DNA from: Synaphobranchus kaupii
Lineage: Eukaryota; Chordata; Actinopteri; Anguilliformes; Synaphobranchidae
DNA length: 64,000 nucleotides
Direction of reading: 5' to 3'
Assembly: GCA_029718625.1 (NCBI GenBank)
Contig: CM056397.1
Coordinates: 2,566,590 to 2,630,589, forward strand
In this document: positions 48,813 to 61,286 of the stretch, one piece after another
How the letters are laid out: every line of letters starts with the position of its first letter
Numbering within the stretch: position 1 is the first letter of the stretch
The notes under the pieces: model-generated
Told to the model about the DNA's origin: nothing
What the model saw: the letters and a program-made list of their open reading frames with translations, nothing else
The model's database searches: none
Position numbers and translations under genes: made by a program

Positions 48813-50476
48813 AACTCCTCAAAAAAAGTTTGGAAATGTTATTTTGGTCGATTATTCCTCCCCTTTAATAATACCAATTGGTATTGTATTTTATATCGTT
48901 GGAAAGCCTGATTAGTCACCTTTACAACGAGGTACAACTTGTAAGGATCATGCATTCGTGGAATGAGCAACACAGCTAACCGTGTGGGTGGCGGCCCAAA
49001 AAAATGTGCCAAAATCCCCTGCAATATTCTTCTGTTGGTATTCACTCTCGTTTTGAGCTTCAAGTGCTGGCAGGTGTATGCCAGTCACAGGTGTGTGACT
49101 GGCACCTGATTGGCACCTAATTGACAGCTATTGTGTGCATGGGTCCTGCAACTTTGTTGAGTTTGTGTGTGCTCCAAGCATAAACATGCCACGTTTGTCC
49201 CTTCAGGATAAGGCCCGTGCAATAGGGCAAGTGGAAGCTGGTGTTCCGGTACGCAGAGTGGCAGCATTATTTGGTGTCAGCCCGGGTACCATTTCCAAAC
49301 TTAGGACCAAGTTCCGTGAGACTGGTGAAGTCAAAGACAGACCACGAAGTGGCCGTCCCAGGAAGACAACACCCCAAGAAGACCGGTTCCTCACCCTTGC
49401 TTCACTGAGGAATCGTAGGCTTTCTTCCAGAGATTTACAGGGAAGATTTGCACAACGCTACCACAGCCAGATCTCTGATCAGATGGTGAGGAACAGACTG
49501 CACATGGCCGGTCTTCGTGCTTATAAGGCTGCCAGGAAGCCTGCAATGACTGCCCTTCACCGTCAGGCCCGTTTGCGCTGGTGTCGACAGCACCGACAGT
49601 GGAACCTAAGAATGTGGGGCAACGTCATGTTCAGTGATGAATCAAGGTTCTGTCTGCGGAAGCTGGATGGCAGGATCAAAGTATGGAGACGGCGTGGAGA
49701 ATGCTATGCAGATTGCTGCACAGATCGCGTGACACCTTTCAATGGGGGCAGTGTCATGGTGTGGGGCGGTATCTCTCTCACAGGCAAAACAGAACTTGTC
49801 ATCATTGAAGGCAATCTCAATGCAGTGAGATATCGGAATGAGATTCTGGAGCCAATGGCGATCCCATATCTCCAGAATCTGGGAGTGGAGAGGATGGAAT
49901 GGCCTGCCGTGAGTCCAAACCTCAACCCAATTGAACACCTGTGGGATCAGCTTGGGCGTGCCGTACGTGCCAGAGTGACCAACGCAACCATGTTGGCTGA
50001 CTTGCGGCAAATCCTGGTTGAGGAATGGGATGCCATCCCACAGCAGTGTGTGACCAGGCTGGTGACCAGCATGAGGAGGAGGTGCCAAGCTGTTGTGACT
50101 GCGTATGGATCTTCCACACGCTACTGAGGTCCCTGACAGTGTAAAATGAATAAAGTGTAAAAATGGCCAATATGTGTTGTTTTTTCCTTATTACTGTGGG
50201 AGAGTGCAATCATCCAATCCACCAAGCAACTCAAAACGAGAGTGAATACCAACAGAAGAATATTGCAGGGGATTTCGGCACATTGTTTTGGGCCGCCACC
50301 CACACGGTTAGCTGTGTTGCTCATTCCACGAATGCATGATCCTTACAAGTTGTACCTCGTTGTAAAGGTGACTAATCAGGCTTTCCAGTGATATAAAATA
50401 CAATACCAATTGGCATTATTAAAGGGGAGGAATAATCGACCGAAATAACGTTTCCGAACTTTTTTTTTGAGGAGTT
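48813..50476 (+). mobile_element. Long-TIR Tc1 element, nested
   Basis: Bounded by TA. The ends begin AACTCCTCAAAAAAAGTT and continue as long inverted repeats of about 240-280 bp (left to about 49060, right from about 50232), including GGGTGGCGGCCCAAAA and its complement. Such long repeats are seen in several fish Tc1 families. It is 1664 bp. The transposase frame is open but internally deleted. Confidence 0.9.
49186..50127 (+). CDS. Tc1-like transposase with in-frame loss of catalytic region
   Basis: The protein starts MPRLSLQDKARAIGQVEAGV and has 313 residues, about 27-30 fewer than relatives. It keeps both helix-turn-helix parts, the GRPRK hinge, the first catalytic FSDESRF and the last SPNLNPIEHLWDQLG. 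IPYLQNLGVERMEWP shows that the block with the second catalytic Asp (the QDNARPH region) is missing without any frameshift. Without it, cleavage should be impossible, but DNA binding could remain. An in-frame ATG at 49135 lies upstream; the 49186 start fits the family. Confidence 0.88.
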   Translation: MPRLSLQDKARAIGQVEAGVPVRRVAALFGVSPGTISKLRTKFRETGEVKDRPRSGRPRKTTPQEDRFLTLASLRNRRLSSRDLQGRFAQRYHSQISDQMVRNRLHMAGLRAYKAARKPAMTALHRQARLRWCRQHRQWNLRMWGNVMFSDESRFCLRKLDGRIKVWRRRGECYADCCTDRVTPFNGGSVMVWGGISLTGKTELVIIEGNLNAVRYRNEILEPMAIPYLQNLGVERMEWPAVSPNLNPIEHLWDQLGRAVRARVTNATMLADLRQILVEEWDAIPQQCVTRLVTSMRRRCQAVVTAYGSSTRY

Positions 50477-50572
50477 TATATGTAAAAGAGAATTTACAAA
50501 TCACTGCTTTCTATTTTTAAGTGCATATTACATACTGTCCCAACTTTTTTGGAATTGGGGTTTGTATATAAA

Positions 50573-50738
50573 AGGGCAACAATTGCTACACGGTCTGGAT
50601 GTAAAAACCCTAAAATTTAAGCTGAAAGTCTACACTTTAACCTCACAGTCACTGTTGCATTTCAAATGAAATGTGCTGGAATACAGAGCCAAAACAACAA
50701 AAATTGTGTCACTGTCCAAATACTTATGGATTGCACTG
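50573..50738. repeat. End of a third Tc1 family
   Basis: GTCACTGTCCAAATACTTAT then GGATTGCACTG followed by TA is the terminal inverted repeat of another fish Tc1 family. Only this end is present. Confidence 0.7.
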
Positions 50739-50818
50739 TATAATATGAAAAGATAGATAATATACGTATATACAGACAACCACAGCCAGAACACAGTCCA
50801 TATGTTCTGGCTACTTAC

Positions 50819-50897
50819 CCACTCCTTTAAAATAATCTGTGGTCTGAACGTTTTCTACTCCGAGCTCCACAAAAGATGCGTACACTTTGTACAAAAC
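50819..50897 (-). CDS. slc9a5: slc9a5 exon 4 (first exon in window)
   Basis: A 79-nt exon between acceptor attctcctccag and donor GTGG|GTAAGT. It reads VLYKVYASFVELGVENVQTT, then DYFKGV. Human NHE5 has VLYNV..SFVEMGS.NVQATDYLKGV right after the ion-binding ESLLNDAVTV. The partner exon with that motif was not found up to 64000, so the upstream intron exceeds 13 kb. Starts in phase 0 and leaves one G for exon 5. Confidence 0.95.
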
Positions 50898-51546
50898 CTG
50901 GAGGAGAATAAACCTCAACGGTTAATCATCATTAACTAATCCATTATTAATCCATTAATTGTCCTCTGTTCTAAACACTTCCCCTTCCTCTCACTCATTA
51001 TGAATAAAGCATGAATCACAACTTCTGTGTCCTCAAAAGTTAAAAAATTATTTTATCTTGGCTATTTAATATTTTTGCCATTGCTTAACTGATAATAATT
51101 AAACACTATTTTATCTAAATAACAAAGATCATGTTTGCATTTCTAATTTCTAACCCCGTCCAATTTTAGCCCCAGGCTGAATATTTTTAGTCTGTGGTTC
51201 TGAAAGTAATAAAATAACTTCAGCTTTGTCAGTATTCAGCTGAAGCATTGAATATCTAATGCACAGACATGAAAAATAGATACCTCGCTTGCATGAGTCC
51301 GCATACATGTCTGTCCTTAACAAAACAGATTGCTGTAATTAACCCCTTCTCGCAGACCCCCTAGTGGCCATGGCGCCGACACCATGAGATTGCTCAACTT
51401 CGACATTCATTGCTCTTGCAACCGAACTATGAGTGGAAACAACAAACTCCATGTTCTAGCTTTATTAGTTTATTAGTAGCTAGTACATTTAACAAGCATC
51501 CCCCAACCCAGTCTCACCTGCAACTATACCTACCCATGCGTGACAC

Positions 51547-52037
51547 TGTCAACGTGGTCTCACGCGTACTGGTCACATAACTATAGGGAATATTAATTTA
51601 AATCTATACATGGGGCAACACTTATGTACTGGAGTACGCCACTACCATCCTTATACAACTGGTGGCATAGTTTTTGTATAATAAATCAGTCTCATAAAAT
51701 ATACTATTTATATACTATAAATTTATTTACTATTCTCAAAAGAGAATATACTAACTAAAAACGGGTAACTTGAATTAATAATGAAATTAATTACCAATCA
51801 AATTACACATTAATAATTATCTTAGCAAAATCACAATATTATGTACTCAGTTGATACCGAATTAATATAAATGATCCAGCTAGAAGGTGAAGGCATTTTG
51901 GGGAATCCCTGCGATTAGCATTGGCTGACTCAGTTCAACACAAGAGCAACATTAATACAGACAATCTTGTAATAGTTTATTGAGCACAAAGTACCAAATA
52001 GAGCAAAGCACAATTCACTACTATAATGTACAACAAA

Positions 52038-52084
<47 letters not shown>

Positions 52085-53612
52085 TGTGTGTGCACGTTGG
52101 GCGCATGTGGGGGTTTCCATGTTCTCCTGCGTGTGGGGGGTTGCCTCGGACACGTGTTCAGAGAGAACAAAGAAACTAAAATGGCTTTCGCTGGAGCTAG
52201 CTAATGGTGGCGCATGAACCATACCATACACAAGGGATAGCCGAAAGCTTATCGATGCGTGTGCGTTGAGATCAGCGTGCAGTGTTATGATTACGACTGG
52301 TTAATGTTTAAAGACAGATCACATGCAAGATACGTTCTGTGCGTGATGCATTAAACCTAACGCAGCGCAGTGGATGGCTTACAGCCATCCAAAGTAAATT
52401 GGTAACAAAAAACTTTTACATAACACACATTAACCATTCAATAGTAGTTACATACATCCAGTAACAAGCATGTTGCGGTTGCCAACTAATAAGCTATGCC
52501 CATGTTACAGCCTTACTTGAATTAAAGTGTTTTAAATAGGTTCCTCCGTCGGATTGCACACTCACAATGAAAAGGGGAAAGCCGGTCGCCCAATCCTGTG
52601 GTTGCAGTTCGTAGGGGTAGGTAATGGAACCAGTCGCATTACTTGAGTCCCTGGAACTGGTTTCTTTCGTCGCCAGGGTTACGATGGGAAGGGGAACCGG
52701 TCGCCCTATCCTGGGGTTGCAGTTATTTCCCCCGAAATACGCAGCTGATCCTGCTGCAGACCGCTTGCCTCTTTGGGGACTCACCGGCGTTGCTGTGCTG
52801 CAGGATCAATGGTTGGTCCGCTTGGTGGTTCTTCTTGACCACCGGGTGCTCGCGTTGCCTCCTTGTGTCTCATCTCCGGTCCACCGTGGCCTATAGCTGG
52901 GGGTAGATGAGCCCGCCTCACTCAGTTGGATCGGCGTCATGAACGGCCGTGCTTCCTTGTCGAGCGAGGGCTATTCCCTGGGCGTGCAGGCCACACAGGG
53001 CCGTGAGACGAGACAGTGAAGGCCCTGGTGAGTTCAGCGGACAACTGAACCGGAAGAACTTGTTGGAGGAGCGGCCGTGTTGCCCTTTTTATGAACTTTA
53101 CTGCCAGACGCGCAGTATCACATTACAGTGCGGACGGAAATCACAACTGGTACAACATCCTACGTTACATCCAATGTGGAGGAGGACTCTCCTGTGGACT
53201 GTATGGAAGTGTAGTTCCTGTTCTCCCTACACAGCGCTTCTGCCCAAGCTTCGCTATGCGACGCCAAAGGTAGCCTTTTGCATCGTATATTGACTTTTTT
53301 TTTCTTCATCCGGTAGAGAGTTACGTGAACTCCTGTGGTCGGGCTCGCCCACTATCTTAACAGTTCGGGCATGAGCCCGAGTTACGTGAACTCCTGTGAG
53401 GTTATGTTTAGTGGTTGGGGGTGGGGTACGGGAATCACAAACTCACAAAAATCAACGTGCACATGGCGAAGACTGAGCGGGCATGCTCGCGGTCGGTTAT
53501 CAAGCATATTCATGAGCAAAGCCTTCGCCATAGTAGGATTTGTGAATTTGCGACCGAGTGCGTCAAATGCTGACGCAAAATGCCGTAGGCTGCTGCCAAA
53601 GCATCACTAGGC
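51547..53612. mobile_element. Unidentified 2.1-kb insert in X copy B
   Basis: TGACAC lies on both sides (51541-51546 and 53613-53618), so it is an insertion with a possible 6-bp target duplication. Contents: AT-rich left part, (TG)n at 52041-52092, a GC-richer right half, and the 20-mer GAGTTACGTGAACTCCTGTG twice (53318 and 53379) with TCGGGCT/AGCCCGA inverted around it. No family recognised. Confidence 0.5.
52041..52092 (+). repeat. (TG)n microsatellite
   Basis: About 26 TG units with one C interruption. Confidence 0.95.
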
Positions 53613-54000
53613 TGACACAGTGGACAATAGGGTCTATCTGTGAGTTCATAATTTTTTTTTCCAGGGGCACTGCGGAGGCGCAGCGGTAAAGGCACCGTGG
53701 ATCAGGGGATAGCGCCCTGGTCCTCTCAGACACCAAAAATGTATATTCCGTCATAGCAACAAGATGAAGCCAACAATAACCTGAACATATGCCAATGCAG
53801 CTGTGAAAAGCCCTGTCAACAGCAAAATAAACAAGTGAAATTCTTGTGTAATTATACCATGTCATTTTACTGTCAATATATACTACTAAATTAAATAAAT
53901 ATATAATCCTACTAGGGTTGGGCAATCGTCTCTATTTTCAGATCATCCTATCGTCATTATCAGAGATACCCGATTCGATCGCCGTGTGTGGGGTGTGTGT

Positions 54001-54016
54001 GGGGGGGGGGGGGGGG
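54001..54016 (+). repeat. Poly-G run
   Basis: Sixteen G after a gtgtgtgg stretch, in X copy B. Confidence 0.9.
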
Positions 54017-57000
54017 CACTTAATGTGATATTTATTATTTAATTATAATTACTATTAGGCTATTATTATTATTACTTTATTTTTATTACTATATTATTAT
54101 TACTATCCGCCTATTGTGTTACTTCACAATCAAGTTATGATTTAGCCTACATTTAGGCCTGCATTGTATGTGTGTGAATGATTGTAGGCTCGTCCCGACT
54201 GCTGTCAGCTGAACAAGTGTCAACTGCAATGAAGAAGGCTGAATATACAATACATTTAGCATACATAAATTATCACATAACCTACTATTTGAAAGAGATG
54301 AACTATTTTGCAAATGTTAACCTACTCCCCATAAAATTGTCAACGTTGTTGTCAGGGGTGTAGGCTAGTGCTATAACAGCGCACCAGATGTCGCTTTCAA
54401 GATCCAGTGGTCATTTATTGTCTTGGACAATCCGTTATACACACCCTTTCATAACCCTAGTACACCACTTGAAACCTCCACGAGTTAAACCCTGCATGCT
54501 TTTCAAACCTGTCTCATGCATTCCAGTTCATTCTGCTTTCTCTTTTATCCAATACAGGACATTAAAACCTTCGCAACAATGTTTTCAATGTCTGATTGGA
54601 TGCTTTGAAAGAAAAATTACAGCCAGGTGTAACAGCATTTCTAGTTTTATTAGTTTAGTTTAGGTTAGAATATACATTCGTTCACCGAGGCGCAATTGTT
54701 GTTTTCCTGCTATTTTCACAGGTTTTTACAAATTTGGCCAAATATTGATTCTATTGGGGAATATGCCTATGAACAGACATGACAAACATGAGATTTTCCT
54801 CCTTGATATGCAAGTATTACTGTTTGTTATATTTCAAATATGTACGTTAGTTTTTCGACTCCACCACAGTCATGTGCCATATGTTTGCTATTGTTATTTT
54901 CACATTTTGAGTGTATTTCACATACTGTAGTGTAAGCGTTCATAGGTGGCTCAGACATGTTTTAAGTTTCATTTTCCGTGAAGCTAGGACACTTGCCAGC
55001 ATTTTCCTGATGGTGGAATATTATATTATTGTAATCTTATCGTACATAATATACCCTATGTTTTCACCTTAAACCATCCTAAGGGACATGTATATGCTTT
55101 ATAATACAAAATAATATTTAATACATTTTATGAGCTTGGATAGGTTTTTGGACCCAAAGATATCTATCCTCCTATACTGATTAAAATGCAGTAATTCCCA
55201 CTTGAAAATGATGCAAAAGTTACTTTTATGAGTCAAAACAGTATATAATACAGATTTGTAATTAAATATATGATTATTTTATGATTTACAGCAGTGGACA
55301 ATTTAGCTATTTTGGATAGATTTGGAGACACCAAGGGGTCAATTTACTAAGATCCCAAATAATGGGTGTTATTTTGCAGGCGCAGCCAAAGTATTTGCAC
55401 AAGTTATCATTTCATACTTTGCTTGTGATCAACTAAGAGTCATTATGTAAATTACCCCAGCCGCAAACAGCTATATTTAAATGAGAGATTTTGCGTGTTT
55501 GGAATGGTTATACTGTAAGAAAACGGTGAAAAGACTGGCAGCAATGTTGCCGTTTTTATGGTATTTCTTTACAGTGTAGGTATAGGCTACTGTTACACTG
55601 AACGAGCTGGCGGTTTATTACGAACTGTTTCACTGGATGTCTCTTAGTTCCTGCCGGGAGTTACTGATTTTTGTCAGGACAGAAATTGTCATAACTATGC
55701 TTACTAGCATTAAGCCTACTCATGCCGTAAGTGTCACATAAAATCACATTTCCATTTTATCATGGGTTTTAATCATTCAAAACATTAGTGATGGGCGGTT
55801 CAGATCTTTGCACAGTCCAAGTGATCTCGTTCTGGGACATCCAATTGTATCGAACCTTTCAAGTTTTGATAATTTTTTTTATTTTTTAAAATGCCATCAG
55901 TTTGATCCGTGATAGCCTAGCCTACTCAGTATTCCTACATGCATGTTCAACAGTGCTGCCAGTGCCCACACCACTAAACTTGCATTTACCATTAATAACA
56001 TATAGGTTTACATTAATAAATATCAGTTACTTGTTTTAATACATTAATCCTGCATTGGACTTGTAGGCTAGGCGATGTAAGCTCAATGTGCGATGTTACA
56101 GACTGACTGCGGCAATTTGTCGTTGAAATTTGTTTCTTCAAATGAAGAAACATTATAGGTGTTAAAATTAAATATGTTTTATAAAAAACACTGTTCAATT
56201 ATACCAATCGTAGGCTATTATTTGGGAAATCCCAACACAGCAATATTTAATGGGTCCTCCATGACAGAACTAGGAATGGGGAAATAAAATCTGAAAAGGA
56301 GAACAATTTATACATCAGATATTTAATCTGATAAATATAAATTTGCCTGCTTGCCGGCCTCACATTCGCATCCAAAAATGCCTTGCAGACGCGAGGAATC
56401 ACCTGCCATTGAAAATTAATGGAGGCAATGAAATCGCAGCCTGGGGAAACTTTTATATGGGCCATTCTACAAAAGTCATGCAAATTGCTGTCCCTCTCTG
56501 ATAAAAGTAAGAAATTGACCAATAAAATCTTTCAATGCTATATAATTCATTAGATCATGTTATGTTTTAATATAATCCAAGATATAAATTGCAGTAATAA
56601 TAGTTACATTTATCCAAAATCAACACTTATACTCCACTTATACTTATATGGGAGTATAAATTCCTATTGGGAGATGGCTGTCCCCACTATCAACCCTTAA
56701 ACTGGTGCATTAAAAAATAATACCCAAACTATTTTTGGCAATTTTTTGACTTGTCTCATTCAATAAAGCATGTAGATTTTTATGAAATATAAGTTAAAAT
56801 AATGCAATCTATTTCATAATAAATTTTATAATGAAAAAAACCTAATGCTGAAAAAAAATGCTGTCCCCAATTTTTACGTCACAACCGAAACGTACACTGT
56901 GAGTCTGTGCAGTGAACCTGTTTGTAGCCACACACCCCTTTTTTAACCTATTTCATAACTGTAGATTTGATTAAAAGGAAGGTGCATCTGCACAGAGAAG

Positions 57001-57185
57001 TGGTTGCTAACCATGTGCTTGCTAAAGCTTTTGTTTTGTGGCCGAAATGAGCCAAAATTGTCACAACCGAAACAGTCACTACTGAAACAAACAGTATTGT
57101 TTTGACAGGCCTGTTTCGGTTGGTGACACTTGTCCGTAAATTCTTATTAAAGACAATAAATAGTGAGACAATCAATGCACATGTA

Positions 57186-58707
57186 CAAACCTCAATTCCA
57201 AAAAAGTTGGGACAGTGTATAAAATGTAAATAAAAACAGAAAGCAATGATTTGCGAGTCCTTTTTTTATTCAATTGAAAACAGTACAAAGACAAGATATT
57301 TCATGTTTTAACTAATTAACTTTATAGTTTTTTATAAATATATGCTCATTCTACATTTGACGCCTGCAACACCTCCCAAAAAATTTGGGACAGGGGCATG
57401 TTTACCTCACCTACATGTGTTACATCACCTTTCTTTTTAACAACACTTAGTAATCTTTTGGGAACTACAACACTAATTTTATCACACGCTGCTCAACAGT
57501 CCGGGGTCTCCGTTGTCATATTTTGCGCTTCATAATGTGCCACACGTTTTCAAGGGGAGACAGGTCTGGACTGCAGGCAGGCCAGTCTAGCACCCGCACT
57601 CTCTGATGACGAAGCCATGCTGTTGTAACACGTGCAGAATGTGGCTTGGCATTGTCTTGCTGAAATAAGCAGGGATGTCCCTGAAAAAGAGATTGTCTAG
57701 ATCGCAGCAAATGTTGCTCCAAAATGCTTATGTACCCTTCAGCGTTAATTGTGCTTTCACAGATGTACAAGTTACCCATGCCATGGGCACTAACACACCC
57801 CCATACCATGACAGACGTGGCTTTTGTACCTTGTGTTGGTAACAATCGAGATAGTCCTTTTCCTCTTTGGCCAGGAGAACACGACGTCCATTACTTCCAA
57901 AAACAATTTGAAAGGTGGACTCGTCAGACCACAGCACACGTTTCCACTTTGCGTCAGTCCATCTCAGATGAGCCCAAAGAAGTCGGTGGCGTTTCTGGAT
58001 GTTGTTGATATATGGCTTATGCTTTGGGTAGTAGAGTCTTAACTTGCATTTGTAGATGCAGTGACGAATTGTGTTTACTGACAATGGTTTTCTGAAGTAT
58101 TCCCAAGCCCATGTGGTTATATTCATTACAGAAGCATGCCGTTTTTAATGTAGTGCTGTCTGAAGGATCGAAGGTCACAGGCATTCAATATTGGTTTAAG
58201 GCCTTGCCCTTTTTCTCCAGATTCTCTGAATCTTTTACTAATATTATGAACTATAGATGGTGAAATCCCTAAATTACTTGCAATCGTGTGTTGAGAAATG
58301 TTGTTCTTAAACTGTTGGACTATTCGCTCATGCAGTTTTTTGCAAAGTGGCGAACCCATCCTTGCTCGTAAATGCCAGAGCCTTTGTGGATGCTCCTTTT
58401 ATATCCAGTCATGATAGCATGACCTGTCACCTATTTACGTACCTGTGGAATGTTCCAAACAGGTGTTTTTTGAACATTCCACAACCTTCCCAGTCTTTTT
58501 TATACCCCTATCCCAACCTTTTTGGAACGTGTTGCAGGCATCAAATTCAGAATTTGCGTATATTTACAAAAATCTATGAAGTTGCTAAGGTAAAACATTA
58601 AATATCTTTTAAATATCGTTTTCAATTAAATATATAGACAAGATAATTTCTCTGCTTTTATTTGCATTTTACGTACTGCCCCAACTTTTTTGTAATTCAG
58701 GTCACAG
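57186..58707 (-). mobile_element. Tc1/mariner element inside W copy 2
   Basis: TA on both sides (57184-57185 and 58708-58709). Same family, same insertion point and same orientation relative to W as the Tc1 at 16307-17896. Confidence 0.88.
57516..58359 (-). pseudogene. Tc1 transposase pseudogene (W copy 2)
   Basis: Pieces 58359-58126, 58126-57728 and 57845-57516. The first again ends NGMLL-stop at the same base as in copy 1. LWSDESTFQ, FQQDNAKPHSA and SPDLSPLENVW keep all three catalytic positions. A second shift lies around 57730-57845. The shared first lesion shows a common dead ancestor. Confidence 0.88.
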
Positions 58708-60804
58708 TAAGAGATGTCACAACCGCAACAATGTGGTCACAACCGAAACACCTGCTGTTTTGTTAAAATTTTGAATAATATGAATAATCAATCAAATATC
58801 CAAGATATTGTGCTGGTGAGGGTATATATATATATATATCTCATAAATAAGAATCTATCAAATTCATGTGATCAAATTTGTCCATTTTATAGAGAACATT
58901 TGTACGGAGTTTTCACTGAATTTAATTAATCCAAAGTTTTATTTGATTTAAAAATTCAGGGTAATTGATTCAAATTCAACAGCAGTCAAGATTTTTTTTT
59001 CAAATATGTCATTTTCAAAGGGGTGAAATAAACTTATCAATTGGGTGTGTAATTTTATTTCAAAAGCAGGGTTTACACCATGTTTCGGTTGTGACATATT
59101 TAGGATCAGTCAGTAAATTCATCCTTATTCTAAAAAAATTACATGAGATTGCACCGTACATCTAGTATATTTATGTATCTCAGATAAAGTGTAAAACATA
59201 TATTATAAAAGGATTTTGCAAAAAGAATACAAATTTACACTTTTCTCCAACCCTCAATTTGCACGACTTCTGTAGAATGGCCCATATAGGCTATAATATA
59301 TGTGAAATTACAAAATTATCGATAAACAAATAAACAACAAACACGTTTTCAAAAAAACAACTAAAACGGCTACAACATCTGGCTACAACACTTGCTCACC
59401 ACCACTGCTGAAGTGAAAGCCATAAAGCTGACACTTTCCACATGTCCAGACTGATAGTGATTCTCGCCCTTGGTGATACTTTTAGTTTCACATCCATAAT
59501 AAGACAAAGCGATAGCCATTTTCGCTAGCAGAGTGGCTGGTAGCTACTTCTTTGGCTGGCACCTACATGCATAATAAGTTAGAAGAGCAGACCGAGTGAT
59601 AGCCATTTTAACAAGCAGAGCGGCCCATAGCTACTACTTCGTTAGCTAGAAAAAGCGGGAGCCGGCGATCGGGGATTCTGGATAGTGTAGTTATGTTTCT
59701 CAAACTCCATTAATTATCTGATTCAAATTAGATTTAAACGCGGTGGTGAGTATATAATGGACTTTGTATCACATATATGTCAGAGTTTGGTCCATACAAT
59801 GCCATAATATCATCATCATAGAGGTAACTGAAAGATCCCGAAGTGGGGCAGGTAATGGCTTCCACCAGTCTTCCGGGACCAGCTACGGGGATAGGAGTGG
59901 GCGGGACTACGGAGCTCTACTCCCCTTACTTTGTGGGTTGCAGTTGGTTGGTTGTTGTGGGGAGTGCTGAGAGTTTGTTATTATTGCTATTGAGAGTTTT
60001 TGGAGGATTGTTTGGAAGGTTTTTTTTTTTAAAGGAGATTTTGGAGTAATTTTTTTAGGTGTTTTTTTTAATTATTATTTGTTGTAACGTTTTTGTACAG
60101 TTTGTTGTTTTTGTACAGTTGTTTTGTGTTTTGGCACAAAAATGGAAAATCTTCTCCTGCTTGGGAACATTTTGATATCTTCCAATAAGGTAGGCCTAAG
60201 TGGCGTAGCAAAAAGTCCCCAGTCACAGACGCACTCAGTCCCCATTTCCAGAAACACTTTTACTGCTCAACTGAACCCCACACAAATGTTGTCCCCCTTT
60301 ATTTAAATCTTCCTATAATATTATTACATATATTATTTTATAATGTATCTTAGTAGAAAAGAAATCTAGGCTAATGACAGTTACGACTATAAATTATGAG
60401 TATGTTAATATAAGTATCGCCCGAGCCGGGTTTCGATCTTGCACTTTCTCTCGCACCAATGGTTCTAAAGTCCGACAAGTTATCAGTGAGCGAAAGAGTC
60501 GCTTGCTGCTAGCCAGCGGCAACTTCGTTATTCTGAACCTGGGGATTGCGCCTCCACTGCAGGTGGAATTTGTTCCAGGTTGCAATGATTTAGCTGCTCT
60601 AAATAATTTTTACCAGCAGGTGTCACTAGTATACACGGTGTTGAATGAAGCTTCGAGTAATGAATCTATTTGCAATACAATTGACTGCAAAGCCTCAGTG
60701 CTTCATAAAGCCTCATTTCGCCATCACTAGTTATTAGCCTACTTTATTAATTTGGTTGTTTTTTTTTGTATTGCTATTTTAGTAAAGAGGCACTTTTACA
60801 ACTA

Positions 60805-61286
60805 CACTGCCTGGCCAAAAAAAAAAGTCGCCGTTGCACCCGTCATGCATAGTGCCCACTGTACAAGCCTCTGGAGGCAGTGTTATGATCTGGGGTTGCT
60901 TCAATTGGTCAGGTCTAGGCTCAGCAACATTATGCAGCAATAAAATGAAATCAGCTGAGTACCTGAATGTACTGAATGACCAGGTTATCTCATCAATGGG
61001 CATATTCCAGGACGACAATGCCAAGATTGAATTGGCCACCAGAGTCCTGACCCTAACCCCATTGAAAGTCTTTGTGATGTGCTTGAAAAGACTTTGCAGA
61101 GTGGTTTGACTCTCCCGTCGTAAATACAAGATCTCGGCCAAAAATGAATGCAATTCTGACGGAAATAAATGTTGTGACGTTGCATAAGGTTGTTGAAACA
61201 ATGCCATGATGAATGCATGCCGTAATCAAAGCTAAAGGCGGTCCAGCGAAATATTAGAGTGCAACTTTTTTTTTGGACGGGCAGTG
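60805..61286 (+). mobile_element. Internally deleted Tc1 derivative
   Basis: Ends CACTGCCTGGCCAAAAAAAA and TTTTTTTTGGACGGGCAGTG, with TA outside. Only 482 bp remain. Inside are transposase scraps (ASGGSVMIWGCFN and IFQDDNAKIE, the latter covering the second catalytic Asp). A MITE-like, non-autonomous form. Confidence 0.85.

Larger units (their letters stand above)
48663..50564 (-). mobile_element. Relic Tc1 of the W-internal family, split by another Tc1
   Basis: The left part, 48663-48812, has TATACCCAGTCATGATAGCA and CCTGTGGAATGTTCCAAGCA, matching the complement of the 5' part of the Tc1 in W. The right part, 50477-50564, has CATACTGTCCCAACTTTTTT and GGAATTGGGGTTTG, the outer end of that family. 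The whole transposase is missing. The second Tc1 (48813-50476) lies between the parts. Confidence 0.82.
56459..59283 (-). mobile_element. Composite transposon W, copy 2, inverted
   Basis: Inverted relative of copy 1 with the ends GGGCCATTCTACAAAAGT and GGGCCATTCTACAGAAGT and TATA flanks. It keeps about 28 bp at one terminus that copy 1 lost, making the inverted repeats about 28 bp. The Tc1 sits at the same internal place (57186-58707). GTTTCGGTTGTGAC-type motifs are at about 56878, 57060, 57112, 58714, 58736 and 59082. Confidence 0.8.

Noticed and set aside
51977..52231. Open frame with His-Thr run
   Set aside because: Translation of the (TG)n microsatellite.
53660..53735. tRNA gene
   Set aside because: There is an A-box-like word (GGCGCAGCGGTAAAGGC) but no B box or cloverleaf; at most a SINE fragment.
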